This document shows positions 1 to 8,970 of a DNA stretch of 64,000 nt, piece after piece. Source of the stretch: Triticum aestivum (Eukaryota > Streptophyta > Magnoliopsida > Poales > Poaceae); assembly GCF_018294505.1 (NCBI RefSeq), contig NC_057800.1, forward strand, positions 176,994,113-177,058,112. Reading direction: 5' to 3'. The position numbers and the translations under genes are program-made. Below the pieces are notes generated by a model. The model was not told where the DNA came from. It ran no database searches and was given only the letters and a program-made list of their open reading frames with translations. Position 1 is the first letter of the stretch. Each line of letters opens with the position of its first letter.

Positions 1-12
1 GAACTGAATAGG

Positions 13-327
13 TTGTCTGGATTCGCCATGAAGTACGTCATAGGTTACCTGTGGCCGGGGAGATCGGAGCCGAAGAGTTATTTCAGTTTAGTGCAGCAAT
101 TCCTTGATGCGGTGCTGCGTATAAATGCAATGAAGAGGTCAGCATGCATAGAGGGCGCTAGGATGGCTCTTGCCCGTGTTAAGACATACTGGGCAGAGAT
201 GGAGACCATCGTTGTTGCGTCTCGAGATTCAGACAAAAGCCGAGTGTCCTCCGAGCACTATTTTCAGGAAGTCCTTGAAGGCGCTCGTGTAATAGAGACA
301 CAGTGCCCGAAAGATGCTATGTTATGA
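13..327 (+). pseudogene. Last exon of the element's antisense gene (copy 1)
   Basis: This open stretch runs opposite to gag in copy 1 and ends in a stop at about 327. It aligns by eye with the end of the antisense gene in copy 2 (minus strand 40377-40720): both share an xxLWPG motif, SFFSLV or SYFSLV, KRSxCIEGAR and a final KDxxx before the stop. The N-terminal exons would be left of the window. The protein's role is unknown; the first exon in the other copies carries the domain Pfam calls a putative gypsy-type transposon protein. The reading frame is open here, but without its upstream exons it cannot be judged functional. Confidence 0.55.
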
Positions 328-1563
328 TAGCATATGTAATTATAAAGTAATATTTTGAAAAACTGTAGTGGCCTTTTTTATACTTGTGCCTTCAAGTATT
401 GGGAACACCTCCTGTGCGGCCGTTTTAAGATATATATACAAAATCTGAAAGATGGCAGTCGTTGGCTTCAGCCCCCATGCACATAGTGCGGGGGTGCTCG
501 CAGAAGACGCATTTTCACACTTAACCCAACATCTTGGTCCTACAAAGGAGGTGATAGCGCAGCGGGCCAGGCAACCGGACTATAATGCTTTAACACTTTC
601 ACTTAGCCATAGGAGTTTGACAGTGAGACTATTTAGGTAGCTCCTTGGTGGCAACTGCGCTCGTCCGAGTTCAGGGCACGTATGTGCCTGACTGGGAAGC
701 GGTCCTTCATTAAAGCGGAGGAATCCGATAGATTCCGATAGGTCATCGAGTGGCTGACCAGTCTCACGCTACATCATGACAGTCAGTTTTCGGCTTTCTC
801 TACTGAGGTGCTCGCCCGGCCGAACCGGGGCACAGTCGCAGTAGTTCTCCTGGTGCTACCTTAACTGATAGAGCGGAACGTAAGGTAACCGAACTCAGGA
901 GCCGGGCAACCCAACATTTGACCAAAGACATGATTCAGAGCTGATGCATATAATGCCAAAACTCGCGACGCCGAACACTCCCTAAGGTGTTCGGTCTTTA
1001 TGAGTGCGGGCGAAACAACACTCTTTATTAAAAAAGAAAGCCCCTAGTGTCCAGGTACGTGCAAGAAATTCTGACGTGGCCACATGCCAAGATGCCAGCC
1101 TCCTCCTTGGTTATATCAGAAAAAACCAGGGGATGTCTAGCAACAAGAGACAGTAAAAAAGGTTTACGCAGGGTCTTAATCTAAAAAGAATCCTTTAGGA
1201 CGGGTCCCTACTGCACGTCTGCGCCTGTGTCTCCGTTGTGCCGTATCCTGGATGGGCGCCGCACGACGTTCATCTGTAAAAGAGAGGAACTGAGGTGAAA
1301 ACGGGTCGTGCCGAAAAAGTTTAAAATAAACAAAGTATAAAGTGAAATATATAAGATCGAGCTTTATTGTCTCTTATGCGTGGAGCCCCTGGTGCGGGGG
1401 TATATGGCTTCTAGGCCTGCATCAATAATGACTTTGCACCGAACTCGTCTATCCGTGTTCGTGGTCTTGAATGACCTATTTCGAATTTTTTTTGGCCGGT
1501 GTGGCCATTTTGCTGTGGGGCTGTCAAAGCGGCCGCACAGTCCTCCGCTTGGGGAGGCGCGCT
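328..1563 (-). other. Non-coding internal region of Fatima-like copy 1
   Basis: No credible ORF. The stretch between gag-pro and the antisense gene matches the corresponding part of copy 2 (about 39140-40380) in patches, for instance the shared block reading 'ccgaacactc' near 975 and on the opposite strand near 39720. It probably contains the 3' ends of both the sense and antisense transcripts. It lacks the GT microsatellite seen in copy 2. Confidence 0.5.
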
Positions 1564-2104
1564 CTAGTGCTTCCCCTTCAAAGAGATGATGCCTCGTGGA
1601 CCGGGCATCTTAAGCGTAAGAGATGCATAATGCGGTATTGCGTTAAAGCGAGCGAAAGCTTCGCGTCCCAGTAGTGCTTGATAGCGACTCGAGAACGGGA
1701 CGATATGAAAGGTCAGCTTTTCGCAGCGGAAGTTATCGGCAGAGACGAATATGACTTCGAGCCGGAGAAAACCCATAAATGGTGTCCAGACCAGGTATTA
1801 CCCCTTGAAAGGAGGTTTTGCTGCGGCGGATTCTTGCTGGGTTTATCCCCATGTGCTGGATTGTATCCTGATATATCAGGTTTAGTCCACTGCCGCCGTC
1901 CATAAGGACATTTGAAAACTGGAGCCCGCCAATTATTGGATCGAGTATCAAGGCAGTCCAGCCTACATTCTTGATATTTCTAGAATAATCTATCTGATCG
2001 AAGATGATCGGTTTTGACAACCAGTGGCAGGACCCTTTGGGGATGGGCCGTGTGGTGCGTACCTTTACGGGCGCCGCACGTTTTGTTATGTGAAGTGAGT
2101 TCAC
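1564..2104 (-). pseudogene. Retropepsin domain of Fatima-like copy 1
   Basis: An aspartic protease of the gypsy type that would process the gag polyprotein. The segment 2104-1733 shows the substrate-proximal lead ILDPIIGG, then the catalytic loop written M-D-G-G-S (the usual D-T/S-G triad region), followed by GLNLIYQD. A shifted frame (1776-1564) continues with FHIVPF, the ALLGR flap region and FARFNAIPHY. A frameshift near 1770 separates the halves, so the copy is broken. It ends in a stop soon after MPGPRG with no RT behind it. The same ordering is seen in copy 2 at 38500-39141, which supports the domain assignment. Confidence 0.65.
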
Positions 2105-2359
2105 TGTTTTTACTTCTTGTGGGAAGTTCTTTTGTTTCCTGGTGCTTTGCTTTTGGGGTTCGTCCTCGTCTTCGCTTGGTGTGTCAAGCCCCTTGTGTTC
2201 GGCATTGAGTCTGCCGGATTGTTTGAAAACCCAACAGTCTCTGTGGGTAGGGTTAGCAGGCTTCCTGGGAGTACTATGTATTTGACATATCCTGTCCAGG
2301 ATTTTATTTAGGTTGGATGGATCGTCCCTGTTATCCTGTGGGGGCGATTTTGCCTGATT

Positions 2360-3019
2360 TTATCGTGAGCCTTTGAATCCGGCATTGACTGTCGTGCTCT
2401 TCGGACTTTTGTCCTTAGTCCGGTGATGGTCCTTGTTGCGTCGCGGTTTTCCATTTCCATCCCTAGTTTCGGATGTACTTGGATCGCTGGGGCTGCACCT
2501 TGCCAACCAGCTGTCCTCCCCTACACAAAAGCGGGTCATGAGGCTTGTTAGTGCGGCCATTGTTCTTGGCTTTTCTTGGCCGAGGTGTCTGGCGAGCCAT
2601 TCGTCTCGGACGTTATGCCTGAAAGCTGCTAAGGCTTCGGCGTCCGGACAGTCAACTATTTGATTCTTTTTAGTGAGGAATCTATTCCAGAACTGCCGAG
2701 CTGATTCTCCGGGTTGTTGAGTTATGTGACTGAGATCGTCTGCATCCGGAGGGCGGACATAGGTCCCTTGAAAGTTTGCTCGGAAAGCATCCTTGAGCTC
2801 TTCCCAGCTTCCAATTGTGTTTTCGGGAAGGCTTTTAAGCCAATGCCGGGCTGGCCCTTTAAGCTTAAGGGGTAAATATTTTATGGTGTGGAGATCATCT
2901 CCTCTAGCCATGTGTATGTGGAGGATATAATCCTCGATCCAAACTCCAGGGTCTGTTGTTCCATCATATGCCTCTATGTTTACGGGTTTGAATCCCTCTG
3001 GGAATTCATAACCCAGGAC
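2360..3019 (-). pseudogene. Gag capsid domain of Fatima-like copy 1
   Basis: Matches the retrotransposon gag (capsid) family: HMARGDD, YLPLKLKGPARHW, WEELKDAFRANF, and the ESARQFWNRFLTKKNQI motif. It forms the particle shell around the RNA. The ORF with a start codon runs from 2911, but homologous codons (EGFKPVNIEAYDG) extend upstream to about 3010 in the same frame, so 2911 is not the true start. The stop is at 2360. It lies in a different frame from the upstream N-terminal gag ORF, and the protease follows after another break. The nucleocapsid basic tail (RNKDHHRTKDKSPK) is visible near the end. Confidence 0.7.
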
Positions 3020-3020
3020 C

Positions 3021-4505
3021 TCATTGGTGAAACATAGGGGGTGTGCGGCGCCCCTGTATTTGGGTGTGCTTCATAGCGTTGCTTATGATAGCTTGCTTTC
3101 TTGGCCCATAAATGGACCTGACTGGGCCATGATGCGAATCCTTAAGTAGGGCGCATGCCGATTTAGGTGCGGCACCGCTTGCCGCTTTATGGGGTCGTCT
3201 ATCCAACCGTGTGGCTTTCTTATTTTTTGAATGCGAGGGCTCTAGTGCCTCTTCGTCGAATTCGGGCAGTAGCTTTCTTTTCGGATAGCTTTTAGTGCGG
3301 CGACTGTCGCCGTATTTATCTGCGGTATTGATTACTTTGGTCCATCTAATTCGGAGTGCATCTTCCGCTGCTTTTAGCTTCCGCTTCTGCTTTTTTAGGC
3401 TGCGTGCAGTTGCAACGAACCTCTCGTGGAGATTCTTCTGCTCCATAGGTTTATTCCGCGTGAGGTCGTCCGGAATGCCGTTTTCGCCGGAGGAGGGACG
3501 TTCAGTTTCTCTATCTGTGTTGCCCTGTTCGGATGGTTGCTCTAAGGCCTGCTTGTCGCCTCCCAGCTCGTCTTGCTCTATGGCTGGGTTTATGTCGAGG
3601 CGGGGCTTGGGTCGGCGTTTACGCCGACGCTTTGATTGCTTTTCGGGGGGTCGAACTCCCGTCCCATCCCCTTTTTCCTCATTGTCGTTTCCTTTAGGGG
3701 TATCCACCATGTACACATTGTGAGATGAGGTGGCTGTCCAATGCCCTATGGGCGTTGGTTCATCGGTATCTCCTGCATCGTCATCCATGCTGTCGATGTC
3801 TCCGGAGTCAAAGTTGAGCACGTCGTTTAAATTGTCGACAGTGGCTACCAAGTGGGTGGTGGGTGGGCTTTGAATTTCCTCATCATCCGCATCCCACCCT
3901 CGCTGACCGTAGTCCGGCCTGGGCTCTCCTGATAAAGAGAGAGACTTAAGAGAATTCAGGATGTCGCCAAAAGGCGAATGTTGAAAGATGTCTGCAGCGG
4001 TGAACTCCATTATCGGCGCCCAATCGGATTCGATTGGCAGGGGCGCGGGGGGTTCGGAGTGCAGGGAGGAGTCCGGATCCTCGGAGTCACGGGTAGTGCA
4101 GAGTGCGGGGCTAGCGTTCGGCTCGATCGCCTTTGAGATCGCAGCCCCTGAGGCAGCGTCCAACCGCTGATCCTCGATCGGCGCAGTAGGATCCGAATCA
4201 ATGGTCGGCACCGGTGCGTGTGCGGCCTCCAAAGCGCTGTTCGGCGGTAGAGCTATATCATGCCCATAGAGACAGTGCGGCGCGCTTGGCTGTGGCTCGA
4301 GTCCGTCGAAGATCAAGTCGCCGCGGATGTCAGCCGTGTAGTTTAGGCTTCCAAACCTGACCTGATGGCCAGGGGCGTAGCTTTCGATCTGCTCCAGGTG
4401 GCCGAGCGAATTGGCCCGCAGAGCGAAGCCGCCGAAGACGAAGATCTGTCCGGGGAGAAAAGTCTCACCCTGGACCGCATCGTTGTTGATGATCGAAGGA
4501 GCCAT
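3021..4505 (-). CDS. N-terminal gag-region protein of Fatima-like copy 1
   Basis: A single open frame of about 494 codons, starting at the ATG at 4505 (MAPSIINND). The frame is open back to 4526, but only with a non-ATG codon. It begins about 47 bases inside the 5' LTR edge, as expected for the first ORF of the element. The protein is acidic and serine- and proline-rich in the first half, then has a basic KRRRKRRPKPR stretch near residue 295, and a charged, probably helical segment (ATARSLKKQKRKLKAAED) near residue 375. I recognise no catalytic domain. It corresponds to 35864-37455 in copy 2, where the frame is broken. It ends in TGA at 3021 and the capsid resumes in another frame. Confidence 0.6.
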   Translation of the reverse strand: MAPSIINNDAVQGETFLPGQIFVFGGFALRANSLGHLEQIESYAPGHQVRFGSLNYTADIRGDLIFDGLEPQPSAPHCLYGHDIALPPNSALEAAHAPVPTIDSDPTAPIEDQRLDAASGAAISKAIEPNASPALCTTRDSEDPDSSLHSEPPAPLPIESDWAPIMEFTAADIFQHSPFGDILNSLKSLSLSGEPRPDYGQRGWDADDEEIQSPPTTHLVATVDNLNDVLNFDSGDIDSMDDDAGDTDEPTPIGHWTATSSHNVYMVDTPKGNDNEEKGDGTGVRPPEKQSKRRRKRRPKPRLDINPAIEQDELGGDKQALEQPSEQGNTDRETERPSSGENGIPDDLTRNKPMEQKNLHERFVATARSLKKQKRKLKAAEDALRIRWTKVINTADKYGDSRRTKSYPKRKLLPEFDEEALEPSHSKNKKATRLDRRPHKAASGAAPKSACALLKDSHHGPVRSIYGPRKQAIISNAMKHTQIQGRRTPPMFHQ

Positions 4506-4552
4506 CGGGCCTGAAGGCGACGACACAGAGGAACTCTCATTGAAAGCACCAA

Positions 4553-5040
4553 TGTCGGTGTCAAAACCGGCGGATCTCGGGTAGGGGGTCCCGAACTGTG
4601 CGTCAAGGCTGGATGGTAACAGGAGATAAGGGACACGATGTTTTTACCCAGGTTCGGGCCCTCTCGATGGAGGTAATACCCTACTCCTGCTTGATTAATA
4701 TTGATGATATGGGTAGTACAAGAGTTGATCTACCACGAGATCAAGGAGGCTAAACCCTAGAAGCTAGCCTATGGTATGGTTGTTGTGTATGGAGTTGATT
4801 CTGTCCTACGGACTACAACCCTCTGGTTTATATAGACACCGGATAGGGTTAGGGTTACATAGAGTCGGTTACAATGGTAGGAGATCTTGAATATCCGCAT
4901 CGCCAAGCTTGCCTTCCACGCCAAGGAAAGTCCCCTCAGGACACGGGACGAAGTCTTCAATCTTGTATCTTCATAATCCTGGAGTCCGGCCGAAGGTATA
5001 GTCCGGCTACCCGAACACCCCCTAATCCAGGACTCCCTCA
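4553..5040 (-). repeat. 5' LTR of Fatima-like copy 1 (488 bp)
   Basis: Bounded by TG at 4553 and CA at 5040 on the plus strand. Read on the minus strand it starts tgagggagtcctggattagg and ends ttttgacaccgaca. It contains a TATA-like element (tatataaacc, near 4830 on the minus strand). It is very close to the LTR at 5716-6203, the same length and the same subtype (gtgttcgggtagcc near the start), but in opposite orientation. Confidence 0.9.
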
Positions 5041-5160
5041 CTACCCCTCCTCAGGAAGCCGGTGCGCGATGTCTTTGGACAGGTATCCGGCCTTCCTTAG
5101 CTTTTTGACATGGCCGTCCGTGACGGAGGAGACCATCCACTTGCCTCCCGCTCCGGACAT
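5041..5160 (-). pseudogene. Start of antisense gene in copy A, cut by copy 1
   Basis: Begins at the ATG at 5160 (MSGAGGKWMVSS) and runs about 40 codons before it is cut by the LTR of copy 1 at 5041. The equivalent gene in copy 2 starts at 43431 with MSGAGGRWMVSS. The frame is open upstream to 5454, but the MSGAGG start is preferred because it lies just downstream of a TATA-like element (catataaggg on the minus strand, near 5280), also present in copy 2. In copy 2 the protein continues into a domain resembling the Pfam putative gypsy-type transposon family. Confidence 0.6.
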
Positions 5161-5715
5161 TGTTGGAGAAGGTTGAGGTAGGAAGTGCGGGCTTGGGCGC
5201 TGGAGCTCGGGTGCGCAGAAGATGGATAGGCAAAGGAGGAAGAAGGCGTAGGTAAAAAGGTGGATCCTTATCCCCTTATATGAGCGGATGCGACTATGCG
5301 TCCCCACCAGCCTTGTAAAACTCGCTTGCCTCCCAAGCGCCGTGATAAATGGCGCGGTTGGGTTACCCACGTCCGTATTGATGAGAATCCCGTAAATGGG
5401 GGACACGATCTCTGCTTTGACAAGATGTGCCAAGAAAACCGCCTGGCAAAACACGCTGAGGTGGAAAAGTAAAAACGATTCGAATAAAGGCTTGGCCGTA
5501 GTGTGATGTCACGCTGCGGAATACGTCAGCAGATTAGATTTGTGTTAATATTATTCTCTCTGTGGCAATACGTGGAAACTTATTTTGCAGAGCCGGACAC
5601 TACTCTTGGTGTTTACAAACTTTTATGAAGAATTTGGAGGAGGAACCCGCCTTGCAATGCCGAAGACAATCTACGTGCCAGACTCGTCATCATTGAAGCC
5701 TGGTTTAGGGGCTAC

Positions 5716-6203
5716 TGAGGGAGTCCTGGATTAGGGGGTGTTCGGGTAGCCGGACTATACCTTCAGCCGGACTCCAGGACTATGAAGATACAAGATTGAA
5801 GACTTTGTCCCGTGTCCGGATGGGACTTTCCTTGGTGTGGAAGGCAAGCTTGGCGATGCGGATATTCAAGATCTCCTACCATTGTAACCGACTTTGTGTA
5901 ACCCTAACCCTATCCGGTGTCTATATAAACCGGAGGGTTGTAGTCCGTAGGACAGAATCAACTCCATACACAACAATCATACCATAGGCTAGCTTTTAGG
6001 GTTTAGCCTCCTTGATCTCGTGGTAGATCTACTCTTGTACTACCCATATCATCAATATTAATCAAGCAGGACGTAGGGTTTTACCTCCATCAAGAGGGCC
6101 CGAACCTAGGTAAAACATCGTGTTCCTTGCCTCTTGTTACCATCCGGCCTAGACGCACAGTTTGGGACCCCCTACCCGAGATCCGCCGGTTTTGACACCG
6201 ACA
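5716..6203 (+). repeat. 3' LTR of Fatima-like copy A (488 bp)
   Basis: Starts tgagggagtc after the purine run at 5706-5715 and ends gacaccgaca at 6203. TATA element tctatataaacc near 5920. Same length and subtype as the inverted LTR at 4553-5040. Confidence 0.9.
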
Positions 6204-7302
6204 CGAGTGGCAGCAAGTAGCAACTAGAAATGCACTAGAAAATGTTTTGTGTTTGTTTTAACTGAGGACCACGTGCTCCATGGTGCAATTATCCAAGAAT
6301 TGTGCCCCTCCTTCTTTTCATCCCTTCCTTGCATCCCTGGTAAAAGCAAAGCAAACGAAAGGAGAAATGCCTTGGTGAACGGTGAGTGAGGAGTCCATCA
6401 AACATGCAAGTTTAATAAAATGGTTGAGCCAATTCTCCAGCACTAGGAATACGGCAGCTCCATAGCAAGTTTAATAAAATCAGAATTGAACTGAATTGGA
6501 GTTTGAAATTGAACTGAAATAAAATACATGAACTGTACTTAGTATATTTTTAGATTTCTGCTAGCATGCATCAAGACATTTTATATATGTTTTTTTACAG
6601 TAGAACATATACTATTTAAAAAAAAGGTACAGTAGAACACATACTAATTTAAAGTAGAACATATACTAAAAATATAGGAACTCTACTGAGTTTATTTTCA
6701 GATTTCTGATAGCATGCATCAAGACATTTTATATATAAGTCAGGTTCACTTTTTTAAAATTTGATGCATGCTTGCACTATAGAACTGCTACTGGTTTGCA
6801 AGTTGGACTTGAGTACTTGTTAATTTTTTCCATAATTTACTCCCGAAATCAGTTCCAAGACCAGGGAAATCAGTTCCATGCCCAGCCAAGACTCAAAATT
6901 ACTTGATCTACTTCCATGGTTCATTTTAGTTTTAGATAATAGGTTCAGAAACTAGTTACCTTGAGATGAAGAGTCGTTAGCTTCCTTGTTTTCATCATGA
7001 TATTTGAAATACATCATATTTTTGCTAGTTTAGTTGCAGCCCCAATTCCAATAAGAGGTCTGTAAAAGTAATTGACTAATATCATATTAACAAAAATAGC
7101 CTGTCCAGCCAGCACCCATGACAACTACAAGTAGCAAGTAGCATATTGGAAAAAAATCCTAGTATCAGCTATAGCAAATAGCAAGTGTGAGCATTCAGAT
7201 TTTTGTATTGTACACCATTGCCATTTCCGAGAGCAGTAAGCATCCAAAGAATTGAGACAAGCAGAATTCAAACTAATAAAATATGTTGAATCCATCAGTG
7301 AG
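6204..7302. other. Unclassified AT-rich sequence, left part of the host of the Sabrina-like insertion
   Basis: No convincing ORF and no family recognised. It contains a local direct repeat of about 30 bases built on gcatgcatcaagacatttta, at about 6563 and again about 150 bases later near 6711. It is continuous with 14493 onward: the five bases gtgag at 7298-7302 recur at 14488-14492. A splice-donor-like ctcaag|gtaact occurs on the minus strand near 6965. Confidence 0.5.
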
Positions 7303-8970
7303 TGATGTCTACTACACAACCTTCTTCTTGTAGACGTTGTTGGAACTCCAAGTGCAGAGGTTTGTAGGACAGTAGCAAATTTCCCTCAAGTGGATGACCT
7401 AAGGTTTATCAATCCGTAGGAGGCATAGGATTAAGATGGTCTCTCTCTCAAGCAACCCTGCAACCAAAAACAAAGAGTCTCTTGTGTCCCCAACACACCC
7501 AATACAATGGTAAATTGTATAGGTGCACTAGTTAGACGAAGAGATGGTGATACAAGTGGTATATGGATGGTAGATAAAGGTTTTTGTAATCTGAAAATAT
7601 AAAAAACAGCAAGGTAACTAATGATAGAAGTGAGCACAAACGGTATTGCAATGCGTTCAAACAAGGCCTAGGGTTCATACTTTCACTAGTGCAAGTTCTC
7701 TCAACAATAATAACATAATTGGATCACATAACTATCCCTCAACATGAAACAAAGAGTCACTCCAAAGTCACTAATAGCAGAGAACAAACGAAGAGATTAT
7801 GGTAGGGTACAAAACCACCTCAAAGTTATTCTTTCCAATCAATCCGTTGACTATTCCTATAAGTGTCACAAACAGCCCTAGAGTTCGTACTAGAATAACA
7901 CCTTAAGACGCAAATCAACCAAAACCCTAATGTCACCTAGATACTCCAATGTCACCTCAAGTATCCGTGGGTATGATCATACGATATGCATCACACAATC
8001 TCAGATTCGTCTATTCAACCAACACATAGAACCTCAAAGAGTGCCCCAAAGTTTCTACTGGAGAGTCAAGACGAAGACGTGTGCCAACCCCTATGCATAG
8101 ATTCCCAAGGTCACGGAACCCGCAAGTTGATCACCAAAACATACATCAAGTGGATCATAGAATACCCCATTATCACCACAGGTATCCCACGCAAGACATA
8201 CATCAAGTGTTCTCAAATCCTTAAAGACTCAATCTAATAAGATAACTTCAAAGGGAAAACTCAATCCATTACAAGAGAGTAGAGGGGGAGAAACATCATA
8301 AGATCCGACTATAATAGCAAAGTTCGCGATACATTAAGATCGTACCACCTCAAGAACACGAGAGAGAGAGAGATCAAACACATAGCTACTGGTACATACC
8401 CTCAGCCCCGAGGGAGAACTACTCCCTCCTCGTTATGGTGAGCACCGGGATGATGAAGATGGCCACCGGAGAGGGATCCCCCCTCCGGCAGGGTGCCGGA
8501 ACAGGTCTAGATTGGTTTTCGGTGGCTATGGAGGCTTTTGGTGGCGGAACTCCCGACCTATTCTTCTCCCCGATAGTTTTAGGGTATATGGATATATATA
8601 GGCGGAAGAAATACATCAGGGGAGCCACGAGGGGCCCACGAGGGTGGAGGGCGCGCCCAGGGGGGTGGGCGCGCCCCCCTGCCGCCTGGCTTCCTCGTTG
8701 ATCCCCTGATGTGCACTCCAAGTCTCCTGTATTGCTTTCTTTCCAAAAATAACTTTTCTGAAGGTCTCATTCCGTTTGGACTCCGTTTGATATTCCTTTT
8801 CTGCGAAACACTGAAACAAGGGAAAAACAGAAACTGGCACTGGGCTCTGGATTAATAGGTTAGTCCCCAAAATCATATAAAATAGCATATAAATGCATAT
8901 AAAACATCCAAGGTTGATAATATAATAGCATGGAACAATCAAAAATTATAGATACGTTGGAGACGTATCA
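7303..8970 (-). repeat. 3' LTR of the Sabrina-like element (1668 bp)
   Basis: Begins tgatgtctactacacaacc and ends ggagacgtatca on the plus strand. It contains a TATA run (gatatatatagg, near 8590) and a GC-rich imperfect hairpin around 8626-8695 with ggcgcgcc cores. Next to it, at 8971, the internal sequence reads gcatccccaagctt, a purine-rich tract on the minus strand suited to plus-strand priming. Confidence 0.9.

Larger units (their letters stand above)
1..5040 (-). mobile_element. Fatima-like gypsy retrotransposon lacking RT, copy 1 (left end outside window)
   Basis: Read on the minus strand the order is 5' LTR (4553-5040), gag N-terminal region, capsid region, retropepsin, a long non-coding stretch, then the last exon of an antisense gene (plus strand, to 327). 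No reverse transcriptase, RNase H or integrase motif appears between the protease and the antisense gene, so the copy is non-autonomous. Its 3' LTR must lie left of the window. The 5' LTR abuts copy A inside that copy's antisense ORF, which makes this a nested insertion. The family name rests on the remembered LTR start (gagtcctggattaggggg); the Tat lineage is an inference from the antisense gene. Confidence 0.8.
5041..6203 (+). mobile_element. 3' end of a second Fatima-like element (copy A), plus strand
   Basis: Contains the beginning of the antisense ORF (minus strand, cut at 5041), a polypurine-type run ending ggggctac, and a complete 3' LTR (5716-6203). The antisense ORF is interrupted exactly where the LTR of copy 1 begins, so copy 1 was inserted into copy A. 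The rest of copy A should reappear left of the window beyond copy 1. By alignment with copy 2, position 5041 corresponds to about 43308. Confidence 0.75.

Noticed and set aside
3295..3723. Plus-strand ORF opposite the gag N-terminal region
   Set aside because: Mirror of a long minus-strand gag frame; composition matches a shadow ORF, and copy 2 does not preserve it as a gene.
4553..6203. Self-integration (inverted circle) product of one Fatima-like element
   Set aside because: Nested insertion of copy 1 into the antisense ORF of copy A explains the same junction with fewer steps; cannot be excluded without sequence left of the window.
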